Below are positions 1 to 12,939 of a stretch of 64,000 bases of DNA, in pieces. The first letter of the stretch is position 1; every line of letters begins with the position of its first letter. Below the pieces are notes generated by a model. The model ran no database searches, was not told the DNA's origin, and saw nothing but the letters and a program-made list of their open reading frames with translations. A program made the translations under genes and the position numbers. This stretch comes from Melieria omissa (Eukaryota; Arthropoda; Insecta; Diptera; Ulidiidae): assembly GCA_963971225.1 (NCBI GenBank), contig OZ020269.1, forward strand, positions 22,671,190 to 22,735,189, in the 5' to 3' direction.

Positions 1-644
1 GGTTTGTTGTTGTTGTTGGCTGCTTGTTATTATTGTTCAAAAACTTATAAATAGTGCATGACATTTTACGCTTCATCTCTCACACACACATACACATACA
101 CAGTGTATTTTTCAGCAAATTGTGTATAATTTGTTTCGCTTTGAGACAATTTCACTGCAAAGTGCAAAAATGACACGCAAAATGCTAATTCAATATTTAA
201 GCAACCGGAACTGTGTGAAAAATTGTCCGTACGATTTAAAATTCCAAGTTTATGTTATTTTTAAAAACCAAATCAATTGCTGGCAATTTCTCGCTTGGCT
301 TCTTTCAGCGTTGCAGGCGTTTCTGTTGCATAGTTTTAGGCATGAAAATGCTTTGAGTGTGTGGTGCGATATGCAAACGAACAAATGGCTGGTGTAATTC
401 ATTGATGAATAACTATTCTAAATAAATCATTAAATAAAAACTGATTTCTTGAAGTTCAGTCTGTTGCAACCAAATCTATATAATATATTTGTCATAAAAT
501 ATTCTATCTGTATATTTATCATAAAATATTATTATTTTATTTTCATTTATATTTTAAACAATTTTTTCAATTCATTAATTTTTTTTAAATTATTTTGTCT
601 AATTTTATTTTATCTAATTTTACTTTATGTTATCTTATGTTACT
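1..644. other. AT-rich stretch without gene
   Basis: No coding region is supported. A short CA microsatellite lies at about 81-105. From about 585 the sequence turns into degenerate ATTTT/ATTTA repeats that run up to the LINE insertion at 645 and resume beyond it at 1986. The small open frames here have no recognisable motif. Confidence 0.7.
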
Positions 645-1985
645 GGATATGGATGGATGTTCAAGATGGTTGTACGTCCTATACTATCATACGGAGCTCT
701 GGTCTGGTGGAAATCCCTCAGGAGGGAATACAACATTACCAAATTCGGTAGACTACAGAGAGCATCTTGTACCGGAACTACGGGAGCGATTAGATCCTGC
801 CCTGGAGAGGCGCTAAACTTGCTAACGCACCTGCTTCCCGTCGATCTGCATATTATGAAGGCCGCATCTCTTAGTTATCTTAGGCTAGAGAAACAGGTTG
901 CTGGAAGGACAGAGGAAGGGCAAAGGTGCCTGCCTACAATGACGGATTATGCAATTCCTACCATGGTCTTTGGGAAAAATTACGATATCCGTATCCCCTC
1001 TCGTCTAGAATGGAAGAGAGGGAACATCCTAAATAACCTGAGTACAGCAATCTGATTACTCCAAAATGGAATGCGCAGTAGGAGCAGGAGTTTTCTCCGA
1101 ACAACTAAAGATAAACGTGTATTTCTACCTCCCCAACACAGCAAGCGTTTTCCAGGCGGAAGTGCTCGCTATTAGGGAAGCGTGCAGGATGGCATTGACG
1201 CACACATCCTACAAAAGCCACATTACAATACTTTCCGACAGCCTATCTACGGTCAAGGCACTGGAATCGTCGATTCTATCGTCAAAACTAGTACGGGAAT
1301 GCAGGAAGCTTCGGATAGAACTAGCTCAACGGTCCAGAGTTACCCTGATATGGGTGCCAGGGCACAAGAACATTGACGGGAACGAAAGAGCCGATGAGCT
1401 GGCTCGAAGAGGCTCCGCTCTTGATGAGAACGAGTCCCTGACTGTTCACGCCCCACTGGGCTCTATCAAGGGCGAGGTCTCGAAGGACTTCCTCGCCAAA
1501 ACCAACAGCAGACGGCAGAGGACGGAATCCTATAAAATCAGCAGATCACTGTGGCCAACACAATAAGAAAAGGACCGCGGAGCTCTTGAACAAAGGCCGA
1601 CGGGATGTGGCAAGACTGACGGCAGTCTCATCACTGGCCACTGGCCCATTGGAGAGCACGCGGCAAAAATGAGGATTGTCACAGCTGTGAAAATCCGGAT
1701 GAGAAAGAAACCATTCCCCATTTCCTCTGCGCCTGTCCGACCTTAGCAAGAAGGAGATGGAAAACGCTGGGAAAACCGATATTTCAGACTTTCGAAGGGA
1801 TAGCAAAGTGCAACGTAAACTCACTACTCTCTATCATTAACCTCTCGGACTGGATATAAAGATATATAAGTCCAGATGACACCACACAATATACCTTAGG
1901 GTACCTACCGGGAATAGTGGTATCAAAACAGCGCTAACGCGCTAATTGGATGTGGAACATCGCCACTTGAACCAACCAACCAACC
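645..1985 (+). mobile_element. 5'-truncated RNase H-bearing non-LTR retrotransposon (LINE)
   Basis: This is the 3' part of an I/LOA/R1-like LINE. It starts in the end of the reverse transcriptase (PILSYGALVWW, about 675-710), continues through the RT-RNase H linker, then an RNase H domain, a decayed tail and an (AACC)n end at 1968-1985. The octamer ATGTTACT lies directly before (637-644) and directly after (1986-1993) and is the likely target-site duplication. The flanks are TTTTA repeat, so the element landed in that microsatellite. The reading frame shifts between the RT part and the RNase H part, and later stops are present, so the copy is dead. Clade assignment is uncertain. Confidence 0.85.
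1051..1566 (+). pseudogene. RNase H domain of the LINE at 645-1985
   Basis: The open frame carries the RNase H motifs in order: SDYSKMECAVGAG (first Asp kept, usual DGS changed to DYS), QAEVLAIREAC (Glu), ILSDSLSTVKAL (second Asp), IWVPGHKNIDGNERADELAR (His and last Asp). In the element the domain degrades the RNA strand of the RNA:DNA hybrid. It lies in another frame from the RT remnant just upstream (627-1055), so the polyprotein is broken. I start it at the SDYSK codons rather than at the Met inside the first motif. Confidence 0.8.
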
Positions 1986-2330
1986 ATGTTACTTTATTTT
2001 ATTTTATTTTATTTTATTTTATTTTATTTTATTTTATTTTATTTTATTTTATTTTATTTTATTTATTTTATTTTATTTTATTTTATTTTATTTTATTTTA
2101 TTTTATTTAATTTTATTTTATTTAATTTTGTTTTATTTTATTTTATTTTATTTTATTTTGTTTTATTTTATTTTATTTTATTTTATTTTATTTTATTTTA
2201 TTTTATTTTATTTTATTTTATTTTATTTTATTTTATTTTATTTCATTTTATTTTATTTTATTTTATTTTATTTTATTTTATTTTATTTTAGGTTTTTGTA
2301 TTTTATTTTATTTGATTTATTTTATTTTGT
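1986..2330. repeat. (TTTTA)n pentanucleotide microsatellite
   Basis: About 60 nearly perfect TTTTA units with rare TTTAA, TTTTG and TTTCA variants, fading out after 2290. The long open frames of F, I, L and Y across it are an artefact of the repeat, whose 15-base super-period has no stop in that frame. Confidence 0.95.
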
Positions 2331-4984
2331 TTTTAATTTTTTTATACCATTTAATTTTATTTTTTTAACATGTATTATAACAGACATTTCTAATGCTTTG
2401 TGAAAGGGCAAAGGGATCTTGAATCTCCCAATTCGAACAGCGGTGGGCAGTCTTTTCTTTTACACTTGGAGATCAGAACCTGTCATATGTGTTTCTTATT
2501 AATTTCGTCTACCTGTGGATAGCGGTGGAGCATTAAAACACCTCATTTTAAGTTACAGCTTCTTCGAACCTGAAGTATAACTTAGACCTAAGATATCACA
2601 ATAGCTCCAACTGGCTTTTGTGTGTGTTGTTGCCTAATCTGCTACAATTTCAAAATGATTCCGATCCAATCAATTCAGTGGTCTTTCTTAGAAAATTACT
2701 TTAGTTGCTCTCAGAGGTTTGTCAAGTTCGGTGATCAAGCTTACTGATCTTAGTGATCTTTCATAGAGAATTACTTGAGTTACTTTCAGAGGTTTGTCAA
2801 CTTTGTGCTACTCGACGAACAACCGTCAAATGAAAATCAACCTTAAATTCAAATGTATTGAGTCATAATTTTAAACTACGGCCCTCAGTCTAAGACTCAG
2901 TAAGTTGAGCTATAACGATTTGAAACAAAAAAAAACCGTAATAAAGACACCAAAAAATAAAAAAAAAACAAAAATAAACGACAAAAAAACCAAAAAAAAA
3001 TTCCATAATCCCTATTCCCTATTGTCCCTATTGACTCTTTTGTATCACTTAGACAACGGTATTCATAACTCTGACCTTCACTGTATTTTCTCACAAGTAC
3101 CTAAGTTCTAATAAAAGCTTTTTTTTGGCACTCCAAAGAATTTAAAAACATTTTTTTTAATTAATTCAATGCTTCTCTTGCAGGAATTGTGTTCATGGCG
3201 AAACGTAAAAAAATAATAATTTTCAGACACAAAAATAAATCAACTGGCAATGTGTTTGTTAAGGCATTAGAAGCAAACACAAATATTGGTTCTCCAAGGA
3301 ATAAACAAAACAAACAAACAATTCCCACGCTGAACATGAATGATTATTGTGCCATGTCTGCAGACTGTCGCGCCGAAAGCAGAGCACAGAAGAAGAAGCA
3401 ACATTACATTATTTCTATTTAAAACAAATTTAAACCTGATTTATGGTTCAAAACCGCACAGCGCGAGTTAATAAACTACCTTGACCTCAAGTAAATGTTG
3501 AATATGATTGAAAACAACAAAAACTGACTGGATTGCCAACAGAATTTTGGCATTAATTATTAAAAAAAAATGTGAGCGCAAAATACACTTTGATCACACC
3601 AGCACAGGCAGGCAGCATTTTAGGACACTTTACAAAGCAAAAAAAAATTATAAACATTAAAACAATTCAACTTAAACTCTGCAATTCTTCGAAAAACATT
3701 TTATGGCTGCAAAATTCTGGCACTTTCTAGTAAAAACTGATTTTAAAAATTTTCCAATTTTTTTCCTCTTTTTCTTTCTCTTATTTTCATTTCAATTTAC
3801 GGTCAATGATGTGCGGTTTTATTTTTATAATAACACAAAGATGATTTTTGGTGTTTTTTTTTTTTGTTTTTTTGCATAAAAATTGGTTTACGTCCGCACA
3901 GAACGAGGCAACGCGTAGGACGCTGGAAGCCAAATCGATGTGTTCCAATGGCATTAGGTAAGAGCGGCAAAATAGCTTCGAGCAGCCAATAAACTAAAGA
4001 CACATAAAACAACGATTTCTGCACATACAACAAGCACAGCAACACACTAAATAAAGAGCCGCTAAAAAAGCAACAACAACTAGAAGAAGAAGAAGAAAAA
4101 GACTTTAAGCAACTTTAAATAGAAATGGCCGAAAATAAACAAAAAAGATGCAAATAGATAAAAATAATTTGAAACGCCATTTTACAAAGCAAACTGAAAA
4201 AGCCGAAAAAAATGCGAAAGCAAAATTCAATGAAATGCAATAACAATAGAAACAACAATGAAAAAGCGCGCACAGCAACAATCGAAAGAAAAGGCCGATA
4301 GAAAAAAGCCACACACGCGGAATGCGAAAAATGAGCAACGCACACACACACATTTATAGAAACTTTGACACACACACACACACGTACGCACATATTAACA
4401 CTAGAATGATAAAGGGAGCCCATTAATTAATTAATTTTTTATTTTTATTTTTTTGCATGGCTTTCTGAAAGAAAATCTTCGGCAGCTTTCAAACGGGTTC
4501 CTTCTTCACTTAAAAAAAAAATTTTTTAAATGCAATAATGATGACATCATTGTTTAAAAGTGGGCATAATTTTAATATAAAGGTTAATATAAAGTCTTTT
4601 TTGTGTTAAATAGTAACAATTTGTTAAAAAGAAAAAAGGATCTTTCCTTTCTATTTTGGACCTTTTTAAGAAAATGTTTGTACAAAAAATTTTAGTTGAG
4701 TGGCAACCGTATTCCGAACTGGCATTGCTAGTGTTGTTGTTGTTGGTCTGGTATGGCTACTGTATATGAACATCTGCTGTAAGCTTCTCATCACAACTGA
4801 CTAGAGTGTGAAGGACAGAAGATTGTCCAAAGGTAAAGGAACAGTTGACTGGAAATGCTGAAGGAATCGTAGACAATTAGATAGAAGGAAAAATTGGGAA
4901 TTAAGAAATGTGCCAGGGAAGAATCCGACCCAGAACCTCTTCACCGAAGCAGTCCACACTGAGCAACCAACTATCATAAAGCCA
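2331..4984. other. Gene-free AT-rich stretch
   Basis: No gene, RNA or transposon is recognised. There are A-runs at about 2925-3000, an AGA-rich run near 4080-4100 and a CA microsatellite at about 4340-4385. Short open frames on both strands are low-complexity and have no motif. Confidence 0.6.
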
Positions 4985-6045
4985 AAGTAATTACGAATAT
5001 AAAATTTAATTAATTTAATTAATACTAATAATATTTAAGAATATTAAACAATAGCTAATAATTAATTAAAATTGATTAAATATTAAAAATTTGATTTTAA
5101 CTAACTGAATAAATTAATTAATTTGAATTAACTTTCATTTAAAATTAAATGAATATTAAATAAATATTAAATATTTAAATTTAAGTAACTACATTAAATA
5201 ATTTTAATTAATTTTTTAATTTAAATTAGTTAAATAATAAATATTTAATTTTAATTAATAAACTTAATTATTAATTAAATAATTAATTAATTAATTTAAT
5301 TTAAATTTAATTTATTAATTTAATTAAATTACATTTCATTCACTATTAAAAATTTAATTAAATTTTTGCATTTAATTAATTATAATTCATTAAATATTTA
5401 ATTTAAATTAATAATTAATTCAATTAATATTTAAATTAATAGATAAAATAAATTAGTTTTAATTGAATTTAAATTAATAAATATAATTAAGTATCAAATA
5501 TATAATTAAATATTATTAAACTTAAATATAATATTGAATTAATTTTTTTAAGTTTAATTAATTAAAATTAATTCAGTTAATTAAATTAATTAAATTAAAT
5601 TATTACCTAAAATTTATTTAATTAAATTAAATTAATTAAAATTAATTTAGTTAATTAAATTAAGTAACGTTTTTAAATAAAATTAATTTAGTTTAATTAA
5701 AATAAAATTAATTAAATATTATATTGAATTAAATATTATTTAGTTAATTAAATTAATTAAATTACATTATTTCTTAAAATTTATTTAATTAAATGAAATT
5801 AATTAAAATTCATTTAGGTAATTAAATTAAGTAACGTTATTAAATAAAATTAATTTAATTAAATTAAATTAAAATAAAATTAATTAAATATTATATTGAG
5901 GTTTAATTAAATATAATTATATTTTTGATTTAATTAAATGTAATTAAATTAATTTTAATTAATAATGCTAATTAATTTAATTAACTAAATTAATTTTAAT
6001 TAAATATTAAATATTACAATTAAAAATTAAATATTATTAAACAAA
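4985..6045. repeat. TTAATTAA-like low-complexity tract
   Basis: About 1 kb made almost only of A and T in permutations of TTAAT, AATTAA and AAATTT. Imperfect longer direct repeats are visible: the phrase ATTAAATTAAGTAACGTT recurs near 5657 and 5822, about 165 bp apart. This shows local duplication as well as drift in composition. Confidence 0.85.
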
Positions 6046-8620
6046 ATTTTTCCTTTTCCGTTTTTTTTCCAACATTATTCCATATGGGCCTTCAAGAAAG
6101 TTTAAAGAAATGTGCCTATCATTCTAGGGTTAAAGAAATGTCTTTACAATGAGCTTAAAAAACTTAATATTGTAAAACTGTCGCAGGCATTTTGTATAAA
6201 AAACAACAACAAATACTTGAAAAAGCGAAAACATTTTGTTGGCACTTTTTTGCAGCCGATTTCAGTTTTGTATTTTTGCGCACTACGAACACTACGAAAA
6301 AACTAAAAATACACAAAACCATTAGCCAGCCAGTCATACAGCCAGCAGCAGACTGATGTGTAAAAAATGTGCAAATGGGCAAACGATAATTTTAAATATT
6401 TATTGTTTTTTTTTTGCAACTTTATTAAAATTTTCCCAAGTGTTTTTTGTTTTTAAATTTTGTTGCTGACATTTTTATGAAATTCTTCATATATTCTTCT
6501 TCTTATTCTTCTTATTAGACTGCAGAGCAGCAGTTCAAGTGAATTGTGCGACATTGAAGGCGGCCGCGTGCTGGGCCCAGACGGCCAGCTGGCATTGGCC
6601 AGGCGACAGTTTCTGCGCTGACGTTTCGTTTGCCTTTACATAACCAAAAATAAACAAAAAAATTGCTCGTATTTGCAAAATTTTGCCATTTTTTTTTCAT
6701 TTATACATTCAATCATTCGATTTGACTGCAGTGCGGCGAATTGTGTTTCATACGCATTGTTGTTGTTCTAACTAACTTTTTTCACTTACTTTCTTGCAGA
6801 TTTTGTACGTGTTGTGCTGGTTTTAAATTTAATGCGTTGGTTCGTGTGGCAACGCATTCGAATGATGCGCTGTCGTCGAGGTTTTTCTTTCAAACCTCAG
6901 GTTGAGTGTTCGCCGAGTGCCACACGATGTGTTGTCACTTTCACCCAAAATGAATTGAATTCTACTATTTAAAAATTTTGTTTTTTTCGCTGCAACTATG
7001 CACTTTGATTGTTGGAAAAACTCTTCGCTTTTCGCCACAAATACGCACCAACACGCCGCGAACGCGTCATGTAACGCAACGCAACGTAGCTCAGCGCGCA
7101 CGTCACGTACACGTCCACGTCAACGCAAACGCAATCGTAGCAAGGCTCAGCCGCCTCCACACGCTATTTGTCACACTAGCGCGTAAAATTGTCGATTACT
7201 TATTTTCTTGCTCGCGTTCGAATTGAATTTCCGCTGCGTTTGTGCCGCCTGCGAAGCACCGCGTACAACCTTTCGCGTCCGTTCGTCCAATGGAAATGAA
7301 CACTTGCGCCCCGCCACAAACGCTCAGACGGCCGCGTCAACGGCGGCACATCCAACAAATTGTCGGAAAGGCAATTTTCTCAGAGCTTTTCCCACTTTTC
7401 CGCGTCAATTTCGCTTGTTATAATCGTACAGGCCGATGCGATCGGCGCTCGCTCAGCTGCCGTTCGCCGCCTTATCACATAATATAAAATTTTATTAATA
7501 ATTCTTAGTCGAAGGTAGCACGACTGAGTGTTGGTCTGTGTTGTGTTGAATGGTGGTTCTTGTTTAGTTTTGTGTTGTTTTTATTATATGTTTTTTTCGA
7601 AGGTGCGACTAATTTTATGCGTCGAATTAGCGCCCAAGGGATGAGGGCATTGCTATTTTAGGGCTGCCTCCTTTTTATTATGATCCCACGGATCGGGAGA
7701 TATCGCGTCGAAATGTTAATGTTGCAATGTAAAACATTGACAGATGAAAGAGTTGAGAATGTAATAAACAATTTTATTAAAAAAGTTTTGTACAATGCTT
7801 TTTTTCTAATCCTTTTTTATGGTCGTGAAAATCTTTGAAAGATATTAGTGTATTTGTTGTTTATGTGAGGAGTCCAGCAAGTTAAAAATATCTTCGGTTG
7901 GAGACTCTAAAGTCTTTACTGATCTTAAGAGATGAAGATCAAATACCAAAACATAAAATTGTTTTATTAAAAAACCAATAAAAGTTCTGAGCCAAGAAAT
8001 CATTAATGATCTTCTTATTATTCGTTTGACTCAATCTTAGCCGATGAACTTGTTCTGATTTTGTGATTTTGTTCTTTTCGGTCGCCTAACCACTAATGTC
8101 AATGATTGCTAATCTTATTTTCATAAAATGTTATTTAACCTGCTGATGTCAAATTTGTATAACATTAAGATTGACGTACGATCTCTCAGGCCTCAATGCC
8201 AAGAACCATCCATGTTAAAAATGAATGCAGATCTGAAGAACCATGTTGAATCTAAATCTGAGTGAATGAATTACCAACTATAAATTATTTTTTTTATGTT
8301 TATTACCTCTTTACCAAATTAAATCTTATAGACGATTTCTAACTTAAGTGCTACTAAACTGCTAAGTTTAATATTGAAACAAAATGTAAGTGTAGAGGTA
8401 TTCAAAAGCTGCCAGAAAAAATAAACAAAAGTAAAATGACTAAAATCAAAATCGTGAAGAAGTATTTAATCTGTCACATACTAAAAGGGGGGTTTTGAGA
8501 GATTTGCAAAAGATGCCATAACTAGCATTAAGTAGCATTAGCCCATCTTGTAACTGTATTTATGTTAAAGTCTTATAATTTCCCCCTTAAAATTGGTAAA
8601 TATGTGTGTAAACAACATAG
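6046..8620. other. Gene-free stretch with a higher-complexity core
   Basis: Bases 6500-7480 are richer in GC and CpG than the surroundings, with several CGCAACG-type words, and resemble the 5' region or an intron of a fly gene. I find no long open frame, consistent splice pair or known motif there, so I do not call a gene. From 7490 to 8620 the sequence is ordinary AT-rich DNA. Confidence 0.45.
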
Positions 8621-8624
8621 GAAC

Positions 8625-9180
8625 TAGAGTCCTGCACGAGTATGCATTTTTGCTATTCGAAAACGTTCAAGTGCTTTTGAATAGAATACATCACTTCATC
8701 TCTGCGAACCAGTCCGAATGAATACGAGTACAGCTCTCTTCGAGTACGAGTATGCTCCGAACAGAAACGAGTAGACGTACACTATCTATTCATATTCGCT
8801 CGAAGCAGGAAAACGAGGACAAAAGCATTCGAATAATAGTGCAAACTGCTTGAGTATACGAATATACTCGTTTTATTATTTCTAAGATTATTTAGAAATA
8901 TTTATGTTGTATATTAATATTTATTTATTTGTTATGCTTCTTTCTTCAGTAATTTCCATTTTGCGTATTAACTAATAAGCCACTTCAACCATACCACAAG
9001 TATTCACATGGAAAAGTGACATACTGCGCATAAAAATATTCGATGAGACTGTTGATCTTCGAATACGTCGCAAAGTTCTCGATTACCGAATACGAGCACT
9101 GCAGAATTCGCTCCTTCCCGAATACGAGTACTGCAGTGTTCGCTATTCACCGAATTTGAATAGAATCGAGAAGCGATGCT
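8625..9180. repeat. GAGTACGAGTAT-rich dispersed repeat, family unknown
   Basis: Words such as CGAGTA, GAATACGAG and ATTCGAA recur many times. A block reading CGAATACGAGYACTGCAG followed by TTCGCT occurs twice, about 30 bp apart, near 9089 and 9119. The density on both strands suggests a non-autonomous transposon, but I could not fix ends or a target duplication. Confidence 0.4.
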
Positions 9181-9419
9181 CGCTGGTTCTCATTTCAATT
9201 CGTTTCGTTGTATAGATTCTTCGAATACCAAGTACCCGTACAGTATGTACAGTAGTGTAGTCGTCAAAATGAATATATTTATGCAGGACATTAATAGGAA
9301 CCTTCCCTGTACTCTTACAATTCAATCTCTGTTCCAACAAAAAACCCAATTAAATAGTTAGAATTTCTAATCTTTTTACATCACAACTCTTGGACAAATG
9401 CTGAAAAACTGATCAAGAA

Positions 9420-9620
9420 AACTTTGATGGCACTTGAACGGGATGTTCTACCCCAACCGCTGTATGAGTCAGACATTGTTTCATCCATCTACTACTAAAT
9501 AGTTCCAATCTACGACTCATGAAAGGTCAGCACATTACTATTTACAAAGTAAACAAAAAATAGTGTTATTTCTTGGATCGCCTCCAAAAGATAATAAATT
9601 ATACCTGAGATGTCTAAAAG
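9420..9620 (+). pseudogene. Decayed mariner-like transposase fragment
   Basis: One frame reads ERDVLPQPLYESDIVSS near 9436-9486, and about 40 codons after its VLP follows SWIASK (about 9568-9585). In mariner transposases the block VLPHPPYSPD and a WIASKD block are separated by a similar distance, as the copy at 10580-11323 shows. Stops and frameshifts abound. No terminal repeats were found. Confidence 0.45.
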
Positions 9621-9839
9621 ATGAGGAATTTCGTACCTAAGAATAGGCAATAAAATATATTGTACCAATTTCTTAAAATAATGTTTCGAAGAGAATATTA
9701 GTCTACAAAAGATTCCGTCGTGATTTACAGAGACCCCAACAGTTAGGAAAGGGTACCGGATTTCTAAAATGAAGGGAATCACAATGAGTCCAACAGGGTC
9801 CCCGAATGGAAGAGCAAGCCGCATACATCACTTCTATGA

Positions 9840-10579
9840 TCTAACCTATTTATACTACAATAAATTCCTTACGAATACTGATTTAGATAAACGATACTAC
9901 GTTTGTTCCAAAGCTTTTCAATTGTAATGATTTTATCTTTCCTGTGGCCTAACTAATCCGTTTTTATAACTTTTGCATTTCTTTATAGCTAACATCTGTG
10001 ATGCTATAACTACATTGGTGATCAGCGCTTTTGGTAGAAATAGTACTAAACTGTATAATTTTTAATGTATTGAAGATATATTTAGTTTTGAGCAAAATGA
10101 ATTATGAAAACTGAAATTAAGAAATGAGGGGGAATGTTTAATATTGAAATCATTTAATATATTAAATAATGTAACCAATAACCAAACCCGATTACTTTTT
10201 TCTAAACGCGATCACTAGTCAATAATTTTCGCTTGTATCAACTACTCTCTGTAATTTCATAATCTCTCTATAGGTTAGAATCGATTTAATTCTATACGTT
10301 TGGGCATCTGTCTCTTACTTTAGAGCACTGCTGACCATTCTGCTGCTCGTGATAGTCATTCGAAATAGTCATCACTGTTTACTCGCGAGTAGCAGAATGG
10401 AAATCACTGGTTTAGAGAGAGAATGGACCAATTGAGTTATTCAGTTGAGTCACATCATAATCACAGAAAATTGTTTTGTAACAATTTTATATTTTTTTTA
10501 ACTTAGTAAATTTTTTAGTTTTTATTTTTTATTTTTTAAAACCTTTCATTTATATATTTATTTATTATTTATTTATTTA
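9840..10579. other. Gene-free stretch
   Basis: No coding region or element recognised. The end of it (10555-10579) is a TTTAT run that contains the TA target of the following mariner insertion. Confidence 0.6.
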
Positions 10580-11323
10580 TCAGGTGTACAACTTTGCTTC
10601 CGCCGTTTTTTTTTCCAAAATTAAAAGCTTTATTGCGAAAAAGTGCTTACAGATGTATTATTCAAAGTATTGTCCGTCGCTAGCGACAACTTTCTCCCAT
10701 CTTTCCGGCAATTTTCGGATCCCGGCTCGAAAAAAGGAGTCCTCTTTTGACGCTATCCATGAAGCAATCCATTTTTCCAATTCTTCGAAGGATTGAAAAT
10801 GTTGATCTGCCAGGCCGTGTGCCATCGAACGGAATAGGTGGAAGTCAGAAGGGGCGACATCTGGGGAATACGGCGGGTGGGGCAAGACTTCCCATTTCAG
10901 CGTTTCCAGGTACTTTTTGACCACTTTTGCGACGTGAGGCCGCAAAAGTGGTCACCACCATGTTTGTCTTCGACATCGAAATCACCATTTTTAAAACGTT
11001 GAAACCACTCCCGACACGTTCTTTCACTCAGAGCAGCATCACCGTAAGTTTCTGAGAGCATTCGATGCGCTTCAGCTGCATTTTTTTTCGAATTGTAACA
11101 GAAAAGTAAAACTTCCCGCAAATGGCGAGAATTGGGCACATAAACGGACATTTTCGGGCGTGAATAATACGAAAACAAGAACAACTGTCACTGAAACGGC
11201 GATGACAATTCGTTAGGCACTGTCCACACTCACTTTAAAGGCATTACCATCTATGTATTTCAACCAGCCTCAGCCGGTACAGCCACCTATCGGAAAACGG
11301 CGGAAGCAAAGTTGTACACCTGA
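10580..11323 (-). mobile_element. Internally deleted mariner element
   Basis: A 744-bp element with 30-bp perfect terminal inverted repeats that begin TCAGGTGTACAACTTTGC. It is flanked by TA at 10578-10579 and 11324-11325, the expected mariner duplication. Intact mariners are about 1.3 kb, so roughly 0.55 kb is missing. The transposase runs on the minus strand and keeps only its two ends. At the deletion joint two perfect 13-bp inverted arms occur (10919-10931 and 10941-10953). The perfect TIRs suggest a fairly recent insertion that could be mobilised by a transposase supplied elsewhere; that is inference. Confidence 0.93.
10658..11151 (-). pseudogene. Mariner transposase, centre deleted
   Basis: The N-terminal part starts at the Met of MSVYVPNSRHL (11151) and shows the first helix-turn-helix of the DNA-binding region (NAAEAHRMLSETYG, then CREWFQRFKNGDFDVEDK). 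The C-terminal part reads RPHVAKVVKKYL, VLPHPPYSPDVAPSDFHLF with the third catalytic Asp, and ends LPERWEKVVASDGQYFE with a stop at 10658. The first two catalytic Asp residues lie in the deleted middle, and the two halves are in different frames. The C-terminal wording is of the Mos1/mauritiana-like type. Confidence 0.9.
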
Positions 11324-12939
11324 TATCATTTTTTATTCATTTATTTATTCATATATAACATATCTATATAAAATTTATATAATATATCTATCATCATCTA
11401 TCTGTCTATATATAACATATATATACATTTCCTTTTAATATTAACTAACAAGTTTCCTAATATTTGCCTCAAAGTGTAGTCCCATTCTTCTCAATCTTGA
11501 GTAATACCATTTCTTCGGCAAGTAAATTATTTGTGTTTTCGTTGTCTATAAATTTTACGCTTTGCAAATTTCTCACCTATATACTTGAATATTTATACTT
11601 TTCATTAGCTTCTTTGAATCACTTTTTATTAATAACTGTTGTTATTTTTTTAGAATTCATTCAATACCTTGTTGAAATACAATTTTCGATATATTTAAAG
11701 ACATTTTTTAATCTTCTTCACGTGATGAATATTTCTTTGTACAAAGCTTTTTGAAATGTTTTAAGTTCTGGCATAAAACTCAAACTGCAGGCAATTTCTT
11801 ATCTATAAAAATCATAAAAATGAAATCGATTTAACTGGGACTTAGCCTTTATATTAGACGCACCCTCCAGACCGTCAATCAGCGGAGTATATAAATGAGC
11901 CAATAGTAATCTTGAGAACACGGAACAAAAGCAGAGAAGATGTGCCAAAATGTATCTTAATAATCTCAAAAATAAATCAAAATTAGTAGAGAATTTCAGG
12001 AGATTTCGTCAAGTTTGCAAGTCTGCCTACAAATTTGTGGAACTAAAGGACTCAACACAAAGCTTAGTTTTAGTTTGGTGAACAGAATCAAAGTACAAAA
12101 AAAAAATTGTAATTTATTGTTATTTTATTTTTTTTAATATCTTATCCATTTTTTTTTTAAATTGATTATTTTTCAGTCAATTCATTTACAATTGTAAATT
12201 TTAAAATTATTTTCATGGACTGTCTTTTTTTTATATCCTGAGCGCAATAAAATTCTGCTTATACTTCTTTGACAACTGACAAAATCAAATCTTAAACACC
12301 AGCAAATGTTCACTGCTCATTGTTTTTGTTGCAATTTTTCGTTATTAGGGTTGTAATGCATTTAAAATTACAAATTCTATCATGGCAATTTCTAAGCATT
12401 TGATGGCGTTTCTTACGTTCCGTTGCTCATCACATTCGCTTTCATGGCATTCGCACGTTGGCGAATTTTGCTATTGTTGTTGTTGTTATTATTGGACTTG
12501 CTGTTCTATAAACAACACATGCCCAACGTATACAAATGTGTTCTGTGTTCGAGCAAAGATGTGAATAAGTAGTTGAATGGGTTGCAGAAGTGAAAATCCA
12601 TGGGGTGTGAAATTAATCATTGGAATATTTTTATCAGTCAATAGAGTTGTTTTTTAGACAGTTTAAAAACAAATCAATATTGAGGAATTAGTTTGTAGTT
12701 AGTGGTATTAGTCGGCCATGGGACATGTCTGGGTTGACAGGAGCAGAGCAACCAGCGATTTTATTGGTTGATCCGACCAGATGGGAATGACGACCGCAAA
12801 GTAACGATGCTCAAGTATGGAATAATCTTCTTTTCTTTTTTTGTTTAATGGAAGAATCTTACATTACATATGTATATATATAGGTATATATATTTTCATA
12901 TATTTATTTACATAATTATTATTATATATCAAGGGGAGT
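11324..12939. other. Gene-free AT-rich stretch
   Basis: No gene or element recognised. TA-rich microsatellite-like sequence occurs near 11340-11440 and 12870-12930. A 60-codon open frame near 12382-12564 has no motif. Confidence 0.6.

Noticed and set aside
1986..2403. Long F/I/L/Y open frames
   Set aside because: They are the translation of the TTTTA microsatellite.
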